Below are positions 1-26,535 of a DNA stretch of 64,000 nucleotides, piece by piece. Position 1 is the stretch's first letter; the number at the start of each line of letters is the position of its first letter. The position numbers and the translations under genes were made by a program. Source of the DNA: Baylisascaris procyonis (taxonomy: Eukaryota; Nematoda; Chromadorea; Rhabditida; Ascarididae); NCBI GenBank assembly GCA_037389465.1, contig JAZARR010000095.1, positions 816,001 through 880,000 of the forward strand, written 5' to 3'. Below the pieces are notes generated by a model. It was not told the DNA's origin and searched no databases. It saw only the letters and a list, made by a program, of their open reading frames with translations.

Positions 1-465
1 TCCAGGTATTATATAATCTCAAGGAAGTGTAGATAATCTTTCTATTGCGCTTTACAAAGGTACCATATTATATGAGGTCTATTTAGCAGTATTTCTAAGT
101 CTATAAGCGGTTCGCCCATCATATTATTGAATTATGAAGGTCTTAGCTGGCTCCAAATTGTTAATCAAATATTGCAGCTTAATTTAAGCTGAATTGCGCT
201 TTTCCGTTTTTCTTTATAAAGAAGAAGCAGCCTCGTTAAGTGGGGTCGAACATGCATCTAATTCCCTACTGTTGCCTATTCCCTACTATTTAATGTTCGT
301 ATGAGCACTCTTAGTTCACTGCTATTTGCTTAGAATTTATCGCATTTGTTAAGGGGAATGCATTTAGCGTATGATATATGCGAGTAAGATTTAGCATAAA
401 TAAATAGTAATTATATATTTTAAAAGATAATTTGCGCTAATTATTTTTAAAATGTTTAATTTTAG

Positions 466-1181
466 AATTTTGAGTAAAATGCGTAATTTAATAGTACCAG
501 TTCTATGGCTTAATGAAACGGTACTTATCGATGATGCGACAAGACAACAATTACTTAATGGTTTTGTTTTATTGAAGCAGAAGGTTAGTTCTTTGAGGGT
601 TTTTATTTATCTCTATTTCGTTGCAGTTTCCTTAGGTAGGGAACGCTAAACAAAAAGGTATAGTAGACAGTTAAACTTATACTATGATTATATTTTAGTT
701 GATGTTTGTTGTTATTTAACCATATCAGTAAGGTTATTAAAGAAATTTTTATCAGTAATCCATTAAATCGATAGATTTAGATGAGCTTATCAGTAATACT
801 GTTAACAGTTTAATATGAAATATCAGTGATGATCGTATGATATGATAATACGATAGACGAGTGATAACATAATCGTTGTCATCGGTAGTGATTTCTGGCA
901 GTGAATACGTTGAATATTACTGATAAACGAGGAAATAGAATAATAGATGGAGAGAAAATTTGAGTTTGAGGAATGATTCGGTGGGATTGTTATAAATTAA
1001 AAAATAGATGATTAATAAATTAATTTTTAAAAAATAGTCATTTCTTTTTTATTTTTAGGTATTCGTTGTTGGAGTTGTACTTTTAACGATTGGACTTTTA
1101 TTGTGGATCGCTTTTATACTTATTTCAATTATTCATACTTATGCTACGGTAATGATTTATGTTTCAGTATTTCAACGTTAA
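466..1181 (+). CDS. CD36/SCARB scavenger receptor family, C-terminal exons (partial)
   Basis: Two exons are seen, 466-583 and 1059-1181, joined in phase across an intron with a TTTTTAG acceptor. The first reads KMRNLIVPVLWLNE followed by a leucine-rich stretch, matching the conserved P-x-LW-x-E segment just before the last membrane helix of CD36, SR-BI and LIMP-2. The second exon encodes a hydrophobic helix (VLLTIGLLLWIAFILI) and a short cytosolic tail ending at TAA 1179-1181. Family members are two-helix plasma-membrane or lysosomal proteins that bind lipids or lipoproteins; most of the protein is the ectodomain, which must lie to the left of this window. The acceptor at 461-465 (TTTAG) shows that the gene continues upstream. 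A donor-like GTAATG at 1149 could instead lead to a further exon, so the exact C-terminus is uncertain. The family call rests on motif resemblance, not on an alignment. Confidence 0.78.
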
Positions 1182-4100
1182 AATATTTTTACTTTTTTTA
1201 AGCAATGTTTTTATCCCAAATGTTTTAATATCAGTATATAGCAGTTGAAAAGGTATGTTTACTTTAAATAATATTTAAAGGGGGGGGGGGAGCGCGGTAT
1301 ATAAAGGACGCTCCGGAAGTAGCTGTTTGGAAACGAGTAACTCAGCGAGTTTTAAATCTTTCTGGAAAATTTGAAAAAATTTTTATTTAGAAACAGTTAT
1401 AGTAATCAAACATTACAATAAACATAGATTAATGCAATTCTATCTAAGCGTCACGAAGCTCAGCACACTTCTTTAGCTTAAAAATTGGGATTTTCTTCTG
1501 ATTCGCTGGATCGCAGCCATCCGCTGCAAGATGCATCCTCAACAGTAGTCCTTTCTTTCAAAATTAGTAATGGCAGTCTTGATTAATCTGGAGTCTGAAC
1601 GGTAACGTAAAGATGTGCTGAGGCCACTATTTGGCAATTCCGGCAAAATTCCCATGTATTTATAATGGAATTTCACCATCAAAATGCTTTCTTGTAGCGG
1701 GCGCCTAGTAAAACTAATCCCAAAAAACTAAGCACGAAACGCAGAAGCGTAACGAGGATATCGATTACAGGAACGATATACTTCCATTTCTAGGTCACAT
1801 CGCCTTTCCCAAAGGACAAATTTTTGAACTCATTGACATTAAGTTTTGGTTGTTTTTTTTTGTTTATTGGGAAGGGTGGAGGGAATAATACGAAAATATT
1901 TATGATTAAAGGGTGAGCACTTTTTTTTTTTCAGAGAAGGATCGAAGAAACGGAGCAACTCATCGTGCAAGAGGATAACGAAAATGAAGATACCAATAAT
2001 TGATGGAAATCGCTTTCGAATCGATATTTTAAGCAATTGGTGGTGAATATCATATTGCCAAGAAATTTTCTTATGAGATATGGATAGATACGTATGTAGT
2101 TTGTTTGTTTGTTCATTTATTTTTAAGTTAGAATTTTGAAATTTGTGCAATAGAGTGTTTGTGATCGTTTTTTTTTTCTCTTCTCATCCACTCTTTCCTA
2201 CTTCCTTTACTTTCTTGAAGGATTCAACAAATTGCATTTCGATTCGATTCGCTTTGATTTGTTGAGTGGAATACTCATATGGGGCTCATATTTTTTGACG
2301 TTTTAATTAGTCAACGCAAAGGTTTAGGGTACCTATCTGTTTAAAGTTTATTTTATAATTAAGTATGGTATCGTTTTTGATGCGACAAGCATTGTATTTT
2401 TGAAATTGGCAATATTTTGGGGGAGAAAATGTTGAAAGATTATGGCAACGGAAATTGAAAGAAAAAATTTGAGATAGTTGAAAAAAGAGAAAAAAAATGA
2501 AAAAAAAACGTAATAGAAATATAGACGTATATTTCATTGCCCTCATTACCTATTTAATTTCTGAAAGGTGTAGGTGTAAAAGACAAACGAGCGATCGGCG
2601 ATCATGCGATAAGATGTATTAGTGCCGACTTGCATGCGTGGTCCAATAGCGTGTTTTATTATGCATCTGTTTTTCACTTTTCTTTGTTTTTACTTGATTG
2701 AATTTTTATGGATTCGCATTCAGATTTCTTTGAATTAGTTTTTCACAGTGATAATGTTTGATAAGGAAGTATTTATTTCAATGATAATATGCTATAATTG
2801 AGTGGCAATCAATGAGTAGTGCAGATGAGTCGACTTTTGCTTATTTGCTTATGAAGGTTCTTTGTAAGAGAGGTCGGACTTCTGTATATGTTTATTGCCA
2901 ACTTTTATTCATGCATATGGAGTATTTGAGTATTCAGTGTGTCACTCTTTTTGAAAGTCCATCTTAAATTCCATATAATTTTATGAATTTTTGTATTATT
3001 CATTTCGTTGTTGTGTTTTAATGATATTTAAATTCGGGTAATAGCCATCAACATCACAATGCTGAAGGCTAAATAATCCCCCTCGTCCGGTCCTGGATAC
3101 TATTAATCCAGACCTTGTATATTCCATTTCTTAGTTACCTGTCAGTCAGGTAAACCTTAGCCGCTAGGATTTCTTTCTAGTTTGGGGAATGCATGTAGTT
3201 TTTTTTGTCCTGGAAAACTAAGGTGGGAAGTCCATTCAGTCATTTAAACAAGGAAGTGGTAGGAAAGTCAAGATATTTTGAGCAGTTTCCATAGACATGA
3301 AGAAAAGATTCTAAAATCTATTCCCTTTTGCAGCTGGCAAATCCCCGTGATGTGCATTAAATTATTTCATGCGTAATTTATTTTCTTTGTTTGTTTTAAT
3401 CATTCACTTTAATGTATATAAAATTTGCATATTATACCAACGTCATCTACTTCGACACATTTCACCTCGACTAGACGATAGTCGAGTCTATATTGGTAGG
3501 TTGTGATACGTTGAAATCAAAGCAGTGAAAATAATCGATCATAGTAAAAAGGTGATAAATGATAAGCAGTGATATCATCGGTATTTTGCATTAATTAAAT
3601 CTCATCACCTTTTACGTAATATTCGCCATCTTGTTCTGGCATGTAATATTCACCTCATCGATCACTTATTAAAACAACAAACAGACACAAAACTATTAAA
3701 TGAAATATTCTATTTCAACAATAATGCCAATAAAATCTATAAAGTAAAATTTTAGAATAGTATAAAACACAATAATAAAAGATAAACATCGATATCTCTG
3801 TGATCATATGGGTGATGTTCGACCGCTCCGACTGCTTTTTTTACAATTATTTTAGCAGCGAAAGGAAGAAAACAGCAACCACTCTCCGTACATTTTCTAA
3901 AATCCACCAGCTGGTTGGCGCTAATCAACGAAGTTTGGTGTGGCTGCCCCGTGCTAAGCATTTACCAACCACATGAAACTATTATTTCTTACAGAAAATA
4001 AACTAAATATGGATTCTGAGCCATGTTTTAGCCTCCAGTGCCTAAAATCTTCCCATCCATTATTTCCCTTTATATTTAAAAGCCTTCTTAAAACCTTCAC

Positions 4101-4542
4101 CATCATTTCAAAAGTGGATCCATCGGTGACTTTCCCATTTACATACAAAAGTATTCAATTCGAATGTCATCGAAAACACCAAAAATGTTGACTCAAATCG
4201 AAAAAAGGTAAGTATAAACCAACAAAAACTGCATACTGAAATCAAGACCGCAATAATCCAAGCCAAAAAAACATGAAACAACCTCTTATATCATGTAAAT
4301 ATACGAATAGAAGTTTTCGCAAAACTGAAAGCCTAAGTTCGTACCCTTTTCACTGAACGCCTACCGTTATCGTTCATAAAGCTCACAAACAAAACTGCTC
4401 AGGGACCAATAGTGCTCAATATAATCCCATCAAATCCCCTCCCAAAAAACCTATTTTCCCTATACTATGATAAAAGACCTCTAGGTTAAAAGACCCAAAA
4501 AGCACATCACGGGCGATTGAATTTCTCTGCGAATGGGAAAAT
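1182..4542. other. Intergenic stretch between the CD36-like gene and RPC2 (convergent 3' ends)
   Basis: No gene could be supported here. It contains an 11-G tract (1280-1290), T-rich runs, and inverted arms AAAAGGTGAT near 3547 and ATCACCTTTT near 3604. Short minus-strand frames at 3752-3961 and 3954-4148 have no recognised similarity. The 3' untranslated regions of both flanking genes should fall here. Confidence 0.6.
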
Positions 4543-18148
<13,606 letters not shown>

Positions 18149-18162
18149 CTCGTTCGACGGTC

Positions 18163-18173
18163 CTAAAACTTCA
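18163..18173 (-). promoter_or_regulatory. Candidate trans-splice acceptor of RPC2
   Basis: On the minus strand a GAAGTTTTAG acceptor-like signal stands 14 nt before the chosen ATG (18148), which opens the first exon with family similarity. No upstream coding exon was found, so the signal fits spliced-leader addition. A cis-spliced 5' UTR exon is the alternative. Confidence 0.5.
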
Positions 18174-20072
18174 AGAGTTGACTATTCGAGCTGAGATTTT
18201 ACATGTGATCCCACTGGGATCGCGTCTACGTATCCACGACGATATCCATATGGCATAGGAGTAAAGGGGTGGGCAGTAGAAATGGGTCACATTCGAATTG
18301 CCTGCAGAAGTCTAATAACTCTATATAGACGGACATCCCCTCCCCTTCCCTTTCCCCCACAACTACAGCCTCGACGGTGTTATATTATAAAGGCCAGTAT
18401 TTAGTTACTACTATAAGATAAAATAACATCAAAACCCCCTCCCCCAGAGATTCTAGGACTTTCAGGTGTCTTTGAATGTCTACAACTTTTTCGAAGTTAA
18501 TCAATCATCACGGAGTGGTGGAGACAGTCTCTGGCATATCTTAAGCCAACAATACTTCCCAACTCCAACTTCTATAGTTTCCCAACGAAAAGCTATCCCA
18601 CAGACATACAGACAAATACATAAAATACATATATGTACAAACAAATACGTATAAATAGTTGGCACAGCTATGATGTTGCAATGATGCGTTTTACAAACGC
18701 CAAATTTGCAAAAAGCGCATAGTGGCGTTTTTTGTTTACAGTTGGATTCTCGATGAATTGCTACCTAATAAAAAAAGATTGAAATGAATGGATCAGTTCA
18801 CATCGAACAGGTATAACATAGAGGTGTATACTGCTTATTGCATAGCGATAGAAGGATGTCGGATAACATAGCGATAACATTTTTTCAGAGGCATTTCCGC
18901 TCGTATCGCCAAGCTTAAAGACCTCCATCTGAGATGTCGAACCATCTGATACAACTTTTAATAATGCATCACTGCAGAGATTCAACAATTCTTAGGCTTT
19001 ATGTTTGAGGAAATGGTGATGAACGGAACCCCGCAGGGAGGAATCGATATTTTCTAAAGTATTCCCACAAAATAGGGTACCAATCGTTATGAGGGACAGG
19101 AAATTCCATGGCTTGGCCAAGCGTAGTGACTGCTATTGGGTCAGGAAATACCTGAACCCTTGGCTTAGTTGAAAAGAAGAATCCATGGGTCTTTTGACTA
19201 TGATAGTGGGGATTTCATGGTTTCCGTCACACAGGATGGAATCTTCAAGGCACTAAAATATTTGGCACATTTATCGAAACCATGTAATAGAATAACAGGT
19301 AGTACCTAACTGCGCAAGGTACTCTTATTCACCGAGCTGGCTGGGCTATGGATCTCCCTATTTCTTGTCCCTGTCACGGTGCCATGTCGTACCGGACCGC
19401 GGATCTCCCATTGTATCAAATCCCGCCCTATTCCAGGTTTGGTATGGGTAAAAGGCAATTGCCCGACCGTGAGTGGGACTGTATTTAATCCATTCCCATG
19501 TAGTTATGTGTCAGACGCGCTCCCGGTCTTGTCGTCGATCCTGGCAAGGATAGGATTCAATCTAAACGTTTTAGGATGTAGGATCGACGTGTTATGGGCG
19601 ATCCACCATGTGATGGGAAGTGCTTGGAGGAAATAGTCTATACGAACGCCTAGCAGTTTAATTTTAACAGCTCATGTAAGCGTAGTGCCTTGAAGTTGAA
19701 TTCAGGATCGTCTGCATCATTCAACGTTTATAGGTGATGTCGTGCAAATTTGTAAAAAATGTTCACCTTTGTTTCTCAATGGGAAATTGTTTCCTCGAAA
19801 AATAGAAACCGGGGCTTGTATTTGCGCAGATACGATCTTTTATGTAGCTAAACTTATATGGTGCTCTATATTTTCAAGCTAAAATATTCTTTGAAGGCTA
19901 TTAATTTATCCCAGTGTAGTGCAAAAATGTTCAAAATTTTTAATTTAAATATTTCTTTTCCAATATTTTAATTAACATATAATCATCATCTCTGTATATC
20001 GTCGTGCTAATAGAGTGCCACTTATGTTGTAAACATTTAAAATATATATATATTAATTTAAAAATAATCTAA
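18174..20072. other. Divergent intergenic region between RPC2 and RPB7
   Basis: About 1.9 kb between two outward-facing RNA polymerase subunit genes; it should hold both promoters. A 300-bp segment around 19320-19640 is GC-rich relative to its surroundings and has an open 85-codon plus-strand frame with no recognised similarity. No TATA box or other defined element stood out. Confidence 0.5.
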
Positions 20073-20082
20073 ATATTTACAG
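20073..20082 (+). promoter_or_regulatory. Candidate trans-splice acceptor of RPB7
   Basis: The sequence ATATTTACAG ends 12 nt before the RPB7 start codon at 20095, in a spot where no upstream coding exon is expected. This is the usual layout for spliced-leader addition in nematodes. Confidence 0.6.
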
Positions 20083-20094
20083 AATTGCAAAGAA

Positions 20095-22367
20095 ATGTTC
20101 TATCATATTCCATTGGAGCATGAGATATGTTTACATCCGAAATATTTTGGACCCGAACTATTGGAAACTGTAAAGCGTAAACTTTTCAATGAAGTTGAAG
20201 GAACATGTACCGGCAAATATGGTTTTGTAATCGCTGTTACAACGATCGATAATATTGGTTCCGGTCTGATTCAACCGGGTAAGTTGCATGTTTTTTGAGC
20301 CTATATCTACGGTGATATGTTTTTTTATTCAATAGTAAGTGAGTATTCAAAAAAAAAAAATGATCACTTCTAATGTGATAAAACGAATAACGCATATTTA
20401 AAATGAATTTTTTTTTCGAAATCTTTTTTATTCAGTATTTTGACTTATAAAGTCATTAATAAAATAAGCGATCCTAGAAAATTAGGTCTAGGAGAAGAGT
20501 TGGAGATCGATGAAACAGGAAAAGATGAGGGATGATACTTGGCCATAGCCTAGTTAAAATGGGTAGGCATGATATAGTTGATCCTAGAGGCGAATTCAAG
20601 GTTTTAAAATGGGAATCTGCATCATATAGGTGATCCTTAGTGATCCTTAACAAAACGAGTAAAGGCAATGCTAGATGATCTCTTAATTTATTATGAATGT
20701 GAATAAATTATATAAATGTGATGAATGGAATTTATTTTCATATTTCTAAGCTTATCGATTTGATTGTTATTATTGTTAATGGCTCACGAACGATTTTATA
20801 TAAAAATATAATGCACATTGCTACTAATTTCTATAGACTTAGCCTTAAATTTCTCTCAGCAACAAATTTAGAGTAAATAACTTTCAGGAAGAGGTTTTGT
20901 TGTTTACCCAGTCAAATATAAGGCAATCGTATTTCGACCATTCAAAGGACAAGTGGTTGACGCGGTTGTGAGTCAAGTGAATAAGGTAAACCCTTATTGT
21001 TTTCTTTCAAATTTTTGATTTTAATTTTCTTCATCGATGTTTTCATCCTTCATTATAGTTGCAGCGGAAAAGTTGAAATTTTTTAATAAAAATACCTGAA
21101 TTCTGGTGCTTCGGCAGTATCAGAAGCTAAGAAACGATTATGTTTCACGTCTTAGTCGGATGTCATTTGCGTTATGAAGGAAGAAAAAGGTAAAGAACAA
21201 ATAGGAAGAAGGAGATGGGAATAGAACACAAAGAAATGACCGGAAATTTAATAACGAAGAACAAAAAGGTTGCCGAAAGGACCGCATATATACCTGGATG
21301 GGGAGTACAAGTGATTGCACATAACTGGAAGGATTATGGAGAGGATAAAGACCGTTTCTTTCTTTATTGCTTTCTTTGACTTAATGGAGGAGATGTTTCG
21401 TTGTTCCACTCTGACTATTATTGTAAACAAAAAAAAAAGCGAATCGAACAAAGTAATAAACTATGCCTAATCGTTGTATCAGTCACAAGTTAAATAAAAT
21501 GCCTTCATTTTATCCAGTCGTGTTTTGTGCGGATTAGATCGTCGAATGTTAAACACCTATTCTTCCAGTTTAATATCCCTCGCAGACGGCTATGATTTCC
21601 CAAATAAATTTCATTTTAGCACCGGAAGTTTTTAGAAGACATTTGAAGCACTGGGGGGGGGGGAGTAATCGACTCATTTTCTTTTTTTTCTCCTTACCCA
21701 TGTAGTTCATCCTAGAGGTGATACGCCGCTTAGATGACTATGCATTGCAGAAGTGTTTATTGAAAACTCGGGGGATAAGACTAGGTAGAACATCAATCAT
21801 GAGTATTGATATGAAATGCATTAAAGTTTTTTTTATCACGTTCGAATATCTACAACTCTTTTCGGAGTTGATCGGTATGCATAAGTCATGGTATAGGAGG
21901 TCATCGGCGGTGTACGTTATATTCTTGAGACCTCTTAGCTCGAGCTTCAATGGTTTCGACGTTTCGTAGCTTTAGCTTCACCTCAAACTACCTTTCCTAC
22001 AGACACACATGCATACGCCTAGAGATGAGTTGCTATAATGCATTCTGCATATACAATTTTTCATAGGAAATGATAGTATGCTAGGTATATTAATGAGCAA
22101 ATAAATGTTATAATAAATTTATAGGTTGGAATTTTCTGTGATATTGGGCCAATGTCATGCTTCGTATCACGGCATTGTATTCCACCGGATATGGAATTCG
22201 AACCGAACGCAAATCCACCATGCTATAAAACACAGGATGAGAGTGTTGTGATTAAACAAGACGATGAAATTCGTGTTAAACTTATTGGAACTCGGGTCGA
22301 TGCGGCTGATATTTTCGCAATTGGTACATTGATGGACGATTATCTCGGCTTATCGGCTAATGAATGA
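20095..22367 (+). CDS. rpb-7: RNA polymerase II subunit RPB7 (POLR2G)
   Basis: Three exons, 20095-20278, 20888-20985 and 22125-22367, give a 174-residue protein (human 172). RPB7 pairs with RPB4 as the stalk of nuclear RNA polymerase II and contacts emerging RNA. The N-terminal tip domain starts [20 protein letters not shown], and [19 protein letters not shown] is close to invariant in the family. The S1/OB-fold half follows ([20 protein letters not shown], then [15 protein letters not shown]), and the end [15 protein letters not shown] matches human. The match is to the Pol II form rather than the Pol III (RPC8) or Pol I paralogues. A polyadenylation signal lies at 22490. The gene is transcribed divergently from the Pol III subunit gene about 1.9 kb away. 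Complete, with no odd residues noticed. Confidence 0.98.
20986..22124 (+). other. Second intron of RPB7, without a nested gene
   Basis: This 1.1-kb intron contains an 11-G tract (21653-21663) and overlapping open frames on both strands at 21718-21969 that resemble nothing known. A stretch at about 21839-21873 resembles one at about 18470-18503 upstream of the gene, which suggests an old dispersed repeat. Confidence 0.5.
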
Positions 22368-22489
22368 TCCGAATATATAGTGGATTATTGTTCATAAATA
22401 TTGTGGGAGGATGTTTTAAATGATTTCATTTAAAAAAATTTTTTTTTCGGTATGAAAGAAATTCTCGAATTTTAGGTTTGCTTCGAAGA

Positions 22490-22495
22490 AATAAA
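22490..22495 (+). terminator. AATAAA polyadenylation signal of RPB7
   Basis: Canonical hexamer 123 nt after the RPB7 stop codon. Confidence 0.7.
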
Positions 22496-24931
22496 TAAAG
22501 GGATATAGAGTAAGGATTGTTGAATATTAATTAAAAAGTTCGTTTATTTTTACGTGAAAACTTTTTTATAAACTTTTATATTAAAATAAATATTATTATT
22601 TTTTATTACCTCAAATGAAATTCCCCCGTTATTTTATCGTTTTTTTTTTGGGAAATAACAAATATTCTCATCAGTATATTGCAGAAATATTTTTTTTTTT
22701 TCGAGATAAATATTTGTTTACTTTCGTTGATTTCAATCGTAATTTTGCATTTTTATTCGCTAATTTATTTACTTCATTTGTATTTTATTGAATTATATTT
22801 TTTGCATATTATTCATTTGTAATAAATTTTATATAAATATTTCTTTAATGACTCGTGATGGCTCTACTTATTGTCGGATGTATTACTGATTAGATTATTT
22901 GAATGGTTAAAACATTTTATGATGATCTATAAAATCCTTCCCATATGATTATATCCTAAATCCATATTATAGAAGAGAGCTGAGAGGCCGAGGGGGAGGG
23001 GGAGGGGGTTCCTTGAATTTACTGCAGTGAATTTCTAAAATATATCAAAAATAGATGTATTTGCAAAATATATGCACTTTGCCGGTTGACCTGACAGGTA
23101 AATGAACGGTTGATCAGTAGTTAATTTTAAATAAATATACAAGGGAATTCATAGCATTGGATAGCATTAACAAAGAGAATGGTCGATGTGAAAGTCGGCT
23201 TAATTAATTCAGTATTCAAATGAGATTAATTGCAAATTAAAAAAAAAAAGATTTATACGGAAGTATATGCTAATTAGTCAACAATCATAAACGCAAAAAT
23301 AATATGCAAATTCGTTATTAGCAGCATATGTCGAATTGTTGTGATCGATTATTTCACTTCGAAAGGTTTTAGCAGAGATGGAATAAAACCTGTAAATAGT
23401 AATAGTTTAAAATTTTCAGGTTGTCCAATTACTGAAATTTCATAAATTAAATAGCCTAAAAAAATCCTTAATTCATCTAATAATTGAAAATAAATTAAAT
23501 AAAAAATAGATGAGGTAATTATTCGAATTTTACGGAATTAAATAATCATAAAAATTTAAGTTTTTCCTATTTTATCGGATTTATTTCCATTTTTACTGAA
23601 TTATTTCACGTAATTCGATGAATACCGGAAATGAAATAATTTGTTAAATTGATTACTTATAAAAATTTCAATTACCAATCAATAAATTACATACATTTAT
23701 ATTTATTTATTTATTTATTCATTTATAGATTAATTTAGAGGAATAATTAGTCATAAATAGTTTCTAAATCGATAAAATATTTCGTAAATAATTCGGGTAC
23801 CCAACGAAAAGGCGCAATTGCGATCAACAGGAAGATCAAAAGGGATTTTATTTTTTTTACTTTTTTTATTGCTCGAGATGATTGTATATTGGGGACTCGT
23901 CTATGCTAGTCATCTGACAACGATGACTCATTCTTTATGCTCGAAGTTTTCCGCTTTCGCTTATATTATTTAGCTCATGCGTTTTTTTTAAGTTTTTTTT
24001 TTGCATTGGCTAGTATTTAAAGCTAAAATTTATTCAAAAGCTCTGTTTTTCCCTATGATATTTGGTGTATCTCATTTAGAGATCAATATCGTATACTTAA
24101 TAATAATAGCCCTGGGTTTCTAGATTAAACTTGATTTGAATACCCGCCTTTCCTATATATTACTTTCGTTGCGTGTTTTAAAAAATATATACTATTACTT
24201 CTAACTATTAGATTGTATTATTTCGTTCTTGCCATCTGACCGTCTATTACCTTTTTTATAGCTCCTCACCTGAACAATAAGAGATTACAATAATTTTATT
24301 CATAGCTTTTTGAATCAAAACAAACATTTTCGGTGGAATAAGGAATTGAACCAAAGTTGAAATTTTTATTTAGAATGTTATCTTGAAATTCAGTCGAAAT
24401 TCTCACAACGACTTTATTTTGCAACGTTGAATTCAAACAGGCTGGGAGATTAGGCAGGTTAATTAAACCTTAATTTCAGGTGTACTAATTATTTGACACT
24501 ACATAGTCAAGTTGGATCATTTATCCAATCTAAACGAAAATTTCCAACTTTTTTTTTCGCAATTCTTGAGCATAAGTTTGTTTTTTTGCAAAAATTTTCA
24601 TATCTAATTTCAATTTTTGCAGTTTATTTTTCTAATTTTTTAAATTTTCATTCATGAAAGAATAATATTTGAAGTAATAAAAAATCAACAAAATCATGGG
24701 CCAAAACATTTCGAAATAAATAGATTTGCAAACATCATTCACTATGCAAACATTGGATCTATACGCCCGCTTAGGTGTGCATCCTCTCGTTCGATGTTTT
24801 CCATACTGAACGTCACTTATATATTGAAATAATTTTTGAATACATCTGTGCTAGATGAAGAGGACGATTTTGGTATATTTGGAATACCTTTTTAATGGTT
24901 ATTGATACCTTTAGCATAGCTGACGATGTTC

Positions 24932-25066
24932 TTTTACCTTTCCCTTAGTCTACCCATAATTTTACCTTTCCTTTAATCTACCTTTAATTTTACCTTTCCC
25001 TTAGTCTACCCATAATTTTACCTTTCCTTTAATCTACCTTTAATTTTACCTTTCCTTTAGTCTGCT
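24932..25066. repeat. 28-bp tandem repeat, almost 5 copies in two alternating forms
   Basis: Each unit starts TTTTACCTTTC. Two variants (with TAGTCTACCCATAA or TAATCTACCTTTAA) alternate, giving a 56-bp higher-order period. Intergenic. Confidence 0.9.
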
Positions 25067-26535
25067 TTTATCATATCATAGAGATGTGATAAAATTTACG
25101 ATTAAATTAATTGAAATTTTCGTTAATTTAAATTAAGCAATTAAATTTATACGTTCGTTTGGCTTCAAATAATCTTTAAGTGGGAAAATTTTTTTTCTTT
25201 GAAAAATGAAAAAAAAAATTCTTCTTTATTAAAAAAATTGCATTATAAAATATATTCGAAATTTTATTGACAATTTTTTTTTTTCAATACGATTAACGAA
25301 ACTGCGGTGAATATAAAAGCATTTGATGATGATTTAGTGCGAATATTCATCACAACGGAATAAATTATACGGAAATCGATTGCTATTTCACTCTTTTATA
25401 TTTGGAAAAATATTTTTTTTTCAATGAATTTTTCTTCGAAAAAATTTTTACAACCGAAAAAAAATGAAAATGGCCAATTTAGAGATTTTTTTAATCATTG
25501 AAATTATTTTGTTACTAGGCAACATAAGGAAAGTATTTTCCTCGATCACCTTTGGCCATGAAATATATCGAAGCCGAGAAATTTCACTGATCGACCACAG
25601 GTAGAGATGGGAACGAGAGGGGGGAAGGGGGAGGGGAAATAGCAACAGCATATATTATTAAATTCATCTCGATGCGATGATGGTTTAACTTATTTGCGAT
25701 AAGCTTTACTAAAGTAATATTTTTACTAGTAAAACCTTTCTAATATTTCAACTATTAATTTATATTTATTAATTTTTTTATTTATTTTTGCAAAAAAAAA
25801 GAATATTTTTAAACTAAAATTTTCCAACAATTATTTGCTAAATGATTTTTGCGGAAAAGGAAATTCGTCACTGCATTTTTCTATATAATATCTATCATCT
25901 ATATTATTCTTTTTAATGCGTTTTTTTTTTTTTTAATTTCAGATCATTGCTTCATAAAAAACTATGAAAACGATCATTATGTAAGTATTTATCTCTATTT
26001 AAAAAAATATATATATTTTAAATCAATTTTTAAGAAGATTATTAAAAACAATAATCGCAATCGTTACGGATTATCCCACCGAAATCCAGATAATTTCTGG
26101 ATAGTTTCCGGTTAATTATGGATAATAATAGAACTCCGGATATTTTCTTCACAACAATTTTTCAAAAAATAAAAAAAAATAAAAAATGCTGTCATTATTC
26201 ATTTCCGAAATGAATATTTACAAAAGAAATGTAGATTAATAATATATCAGAATTACGTCATAAGTCAATAAATTCATGTTTACTATGTAAACTTTATTAT
26301 TCACCATTACTGCTAGACCGGAAATAATTGCTCATCGAGAAATTTATTTTATTATTCAACGTTATTGTGGCACCGGAAATAGTTTCCTCTCTTAAAATCG
26401 ATAATCATCGTTCTAAATAGTATACTGTATATTTAACACAAATAGAACCCCAGGGGTTAAAGAGCATTACTAGTATATACTTAACGGAGGAGTTACTATA
26501 CGAGATAATCTTAAATTTGAAGTGAATTTTTTCAG

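Larger units (their letters stand above)
22368..26535. other. AT-rich intergenic region
   Basis: About 4 kb with no supportable coding exon on either strand. It is dominated by A and T runs and includes a 28-bp tandem repeat (24932-25066). The RPB7 polyadenylation signal is at its left edge. Confidence 0.6.

Noticed and set aside
1839..2150. 103-codon minus-strand frame
   Set aside because: Driven by A/T runs; no motif, splice support or similarity recognised.
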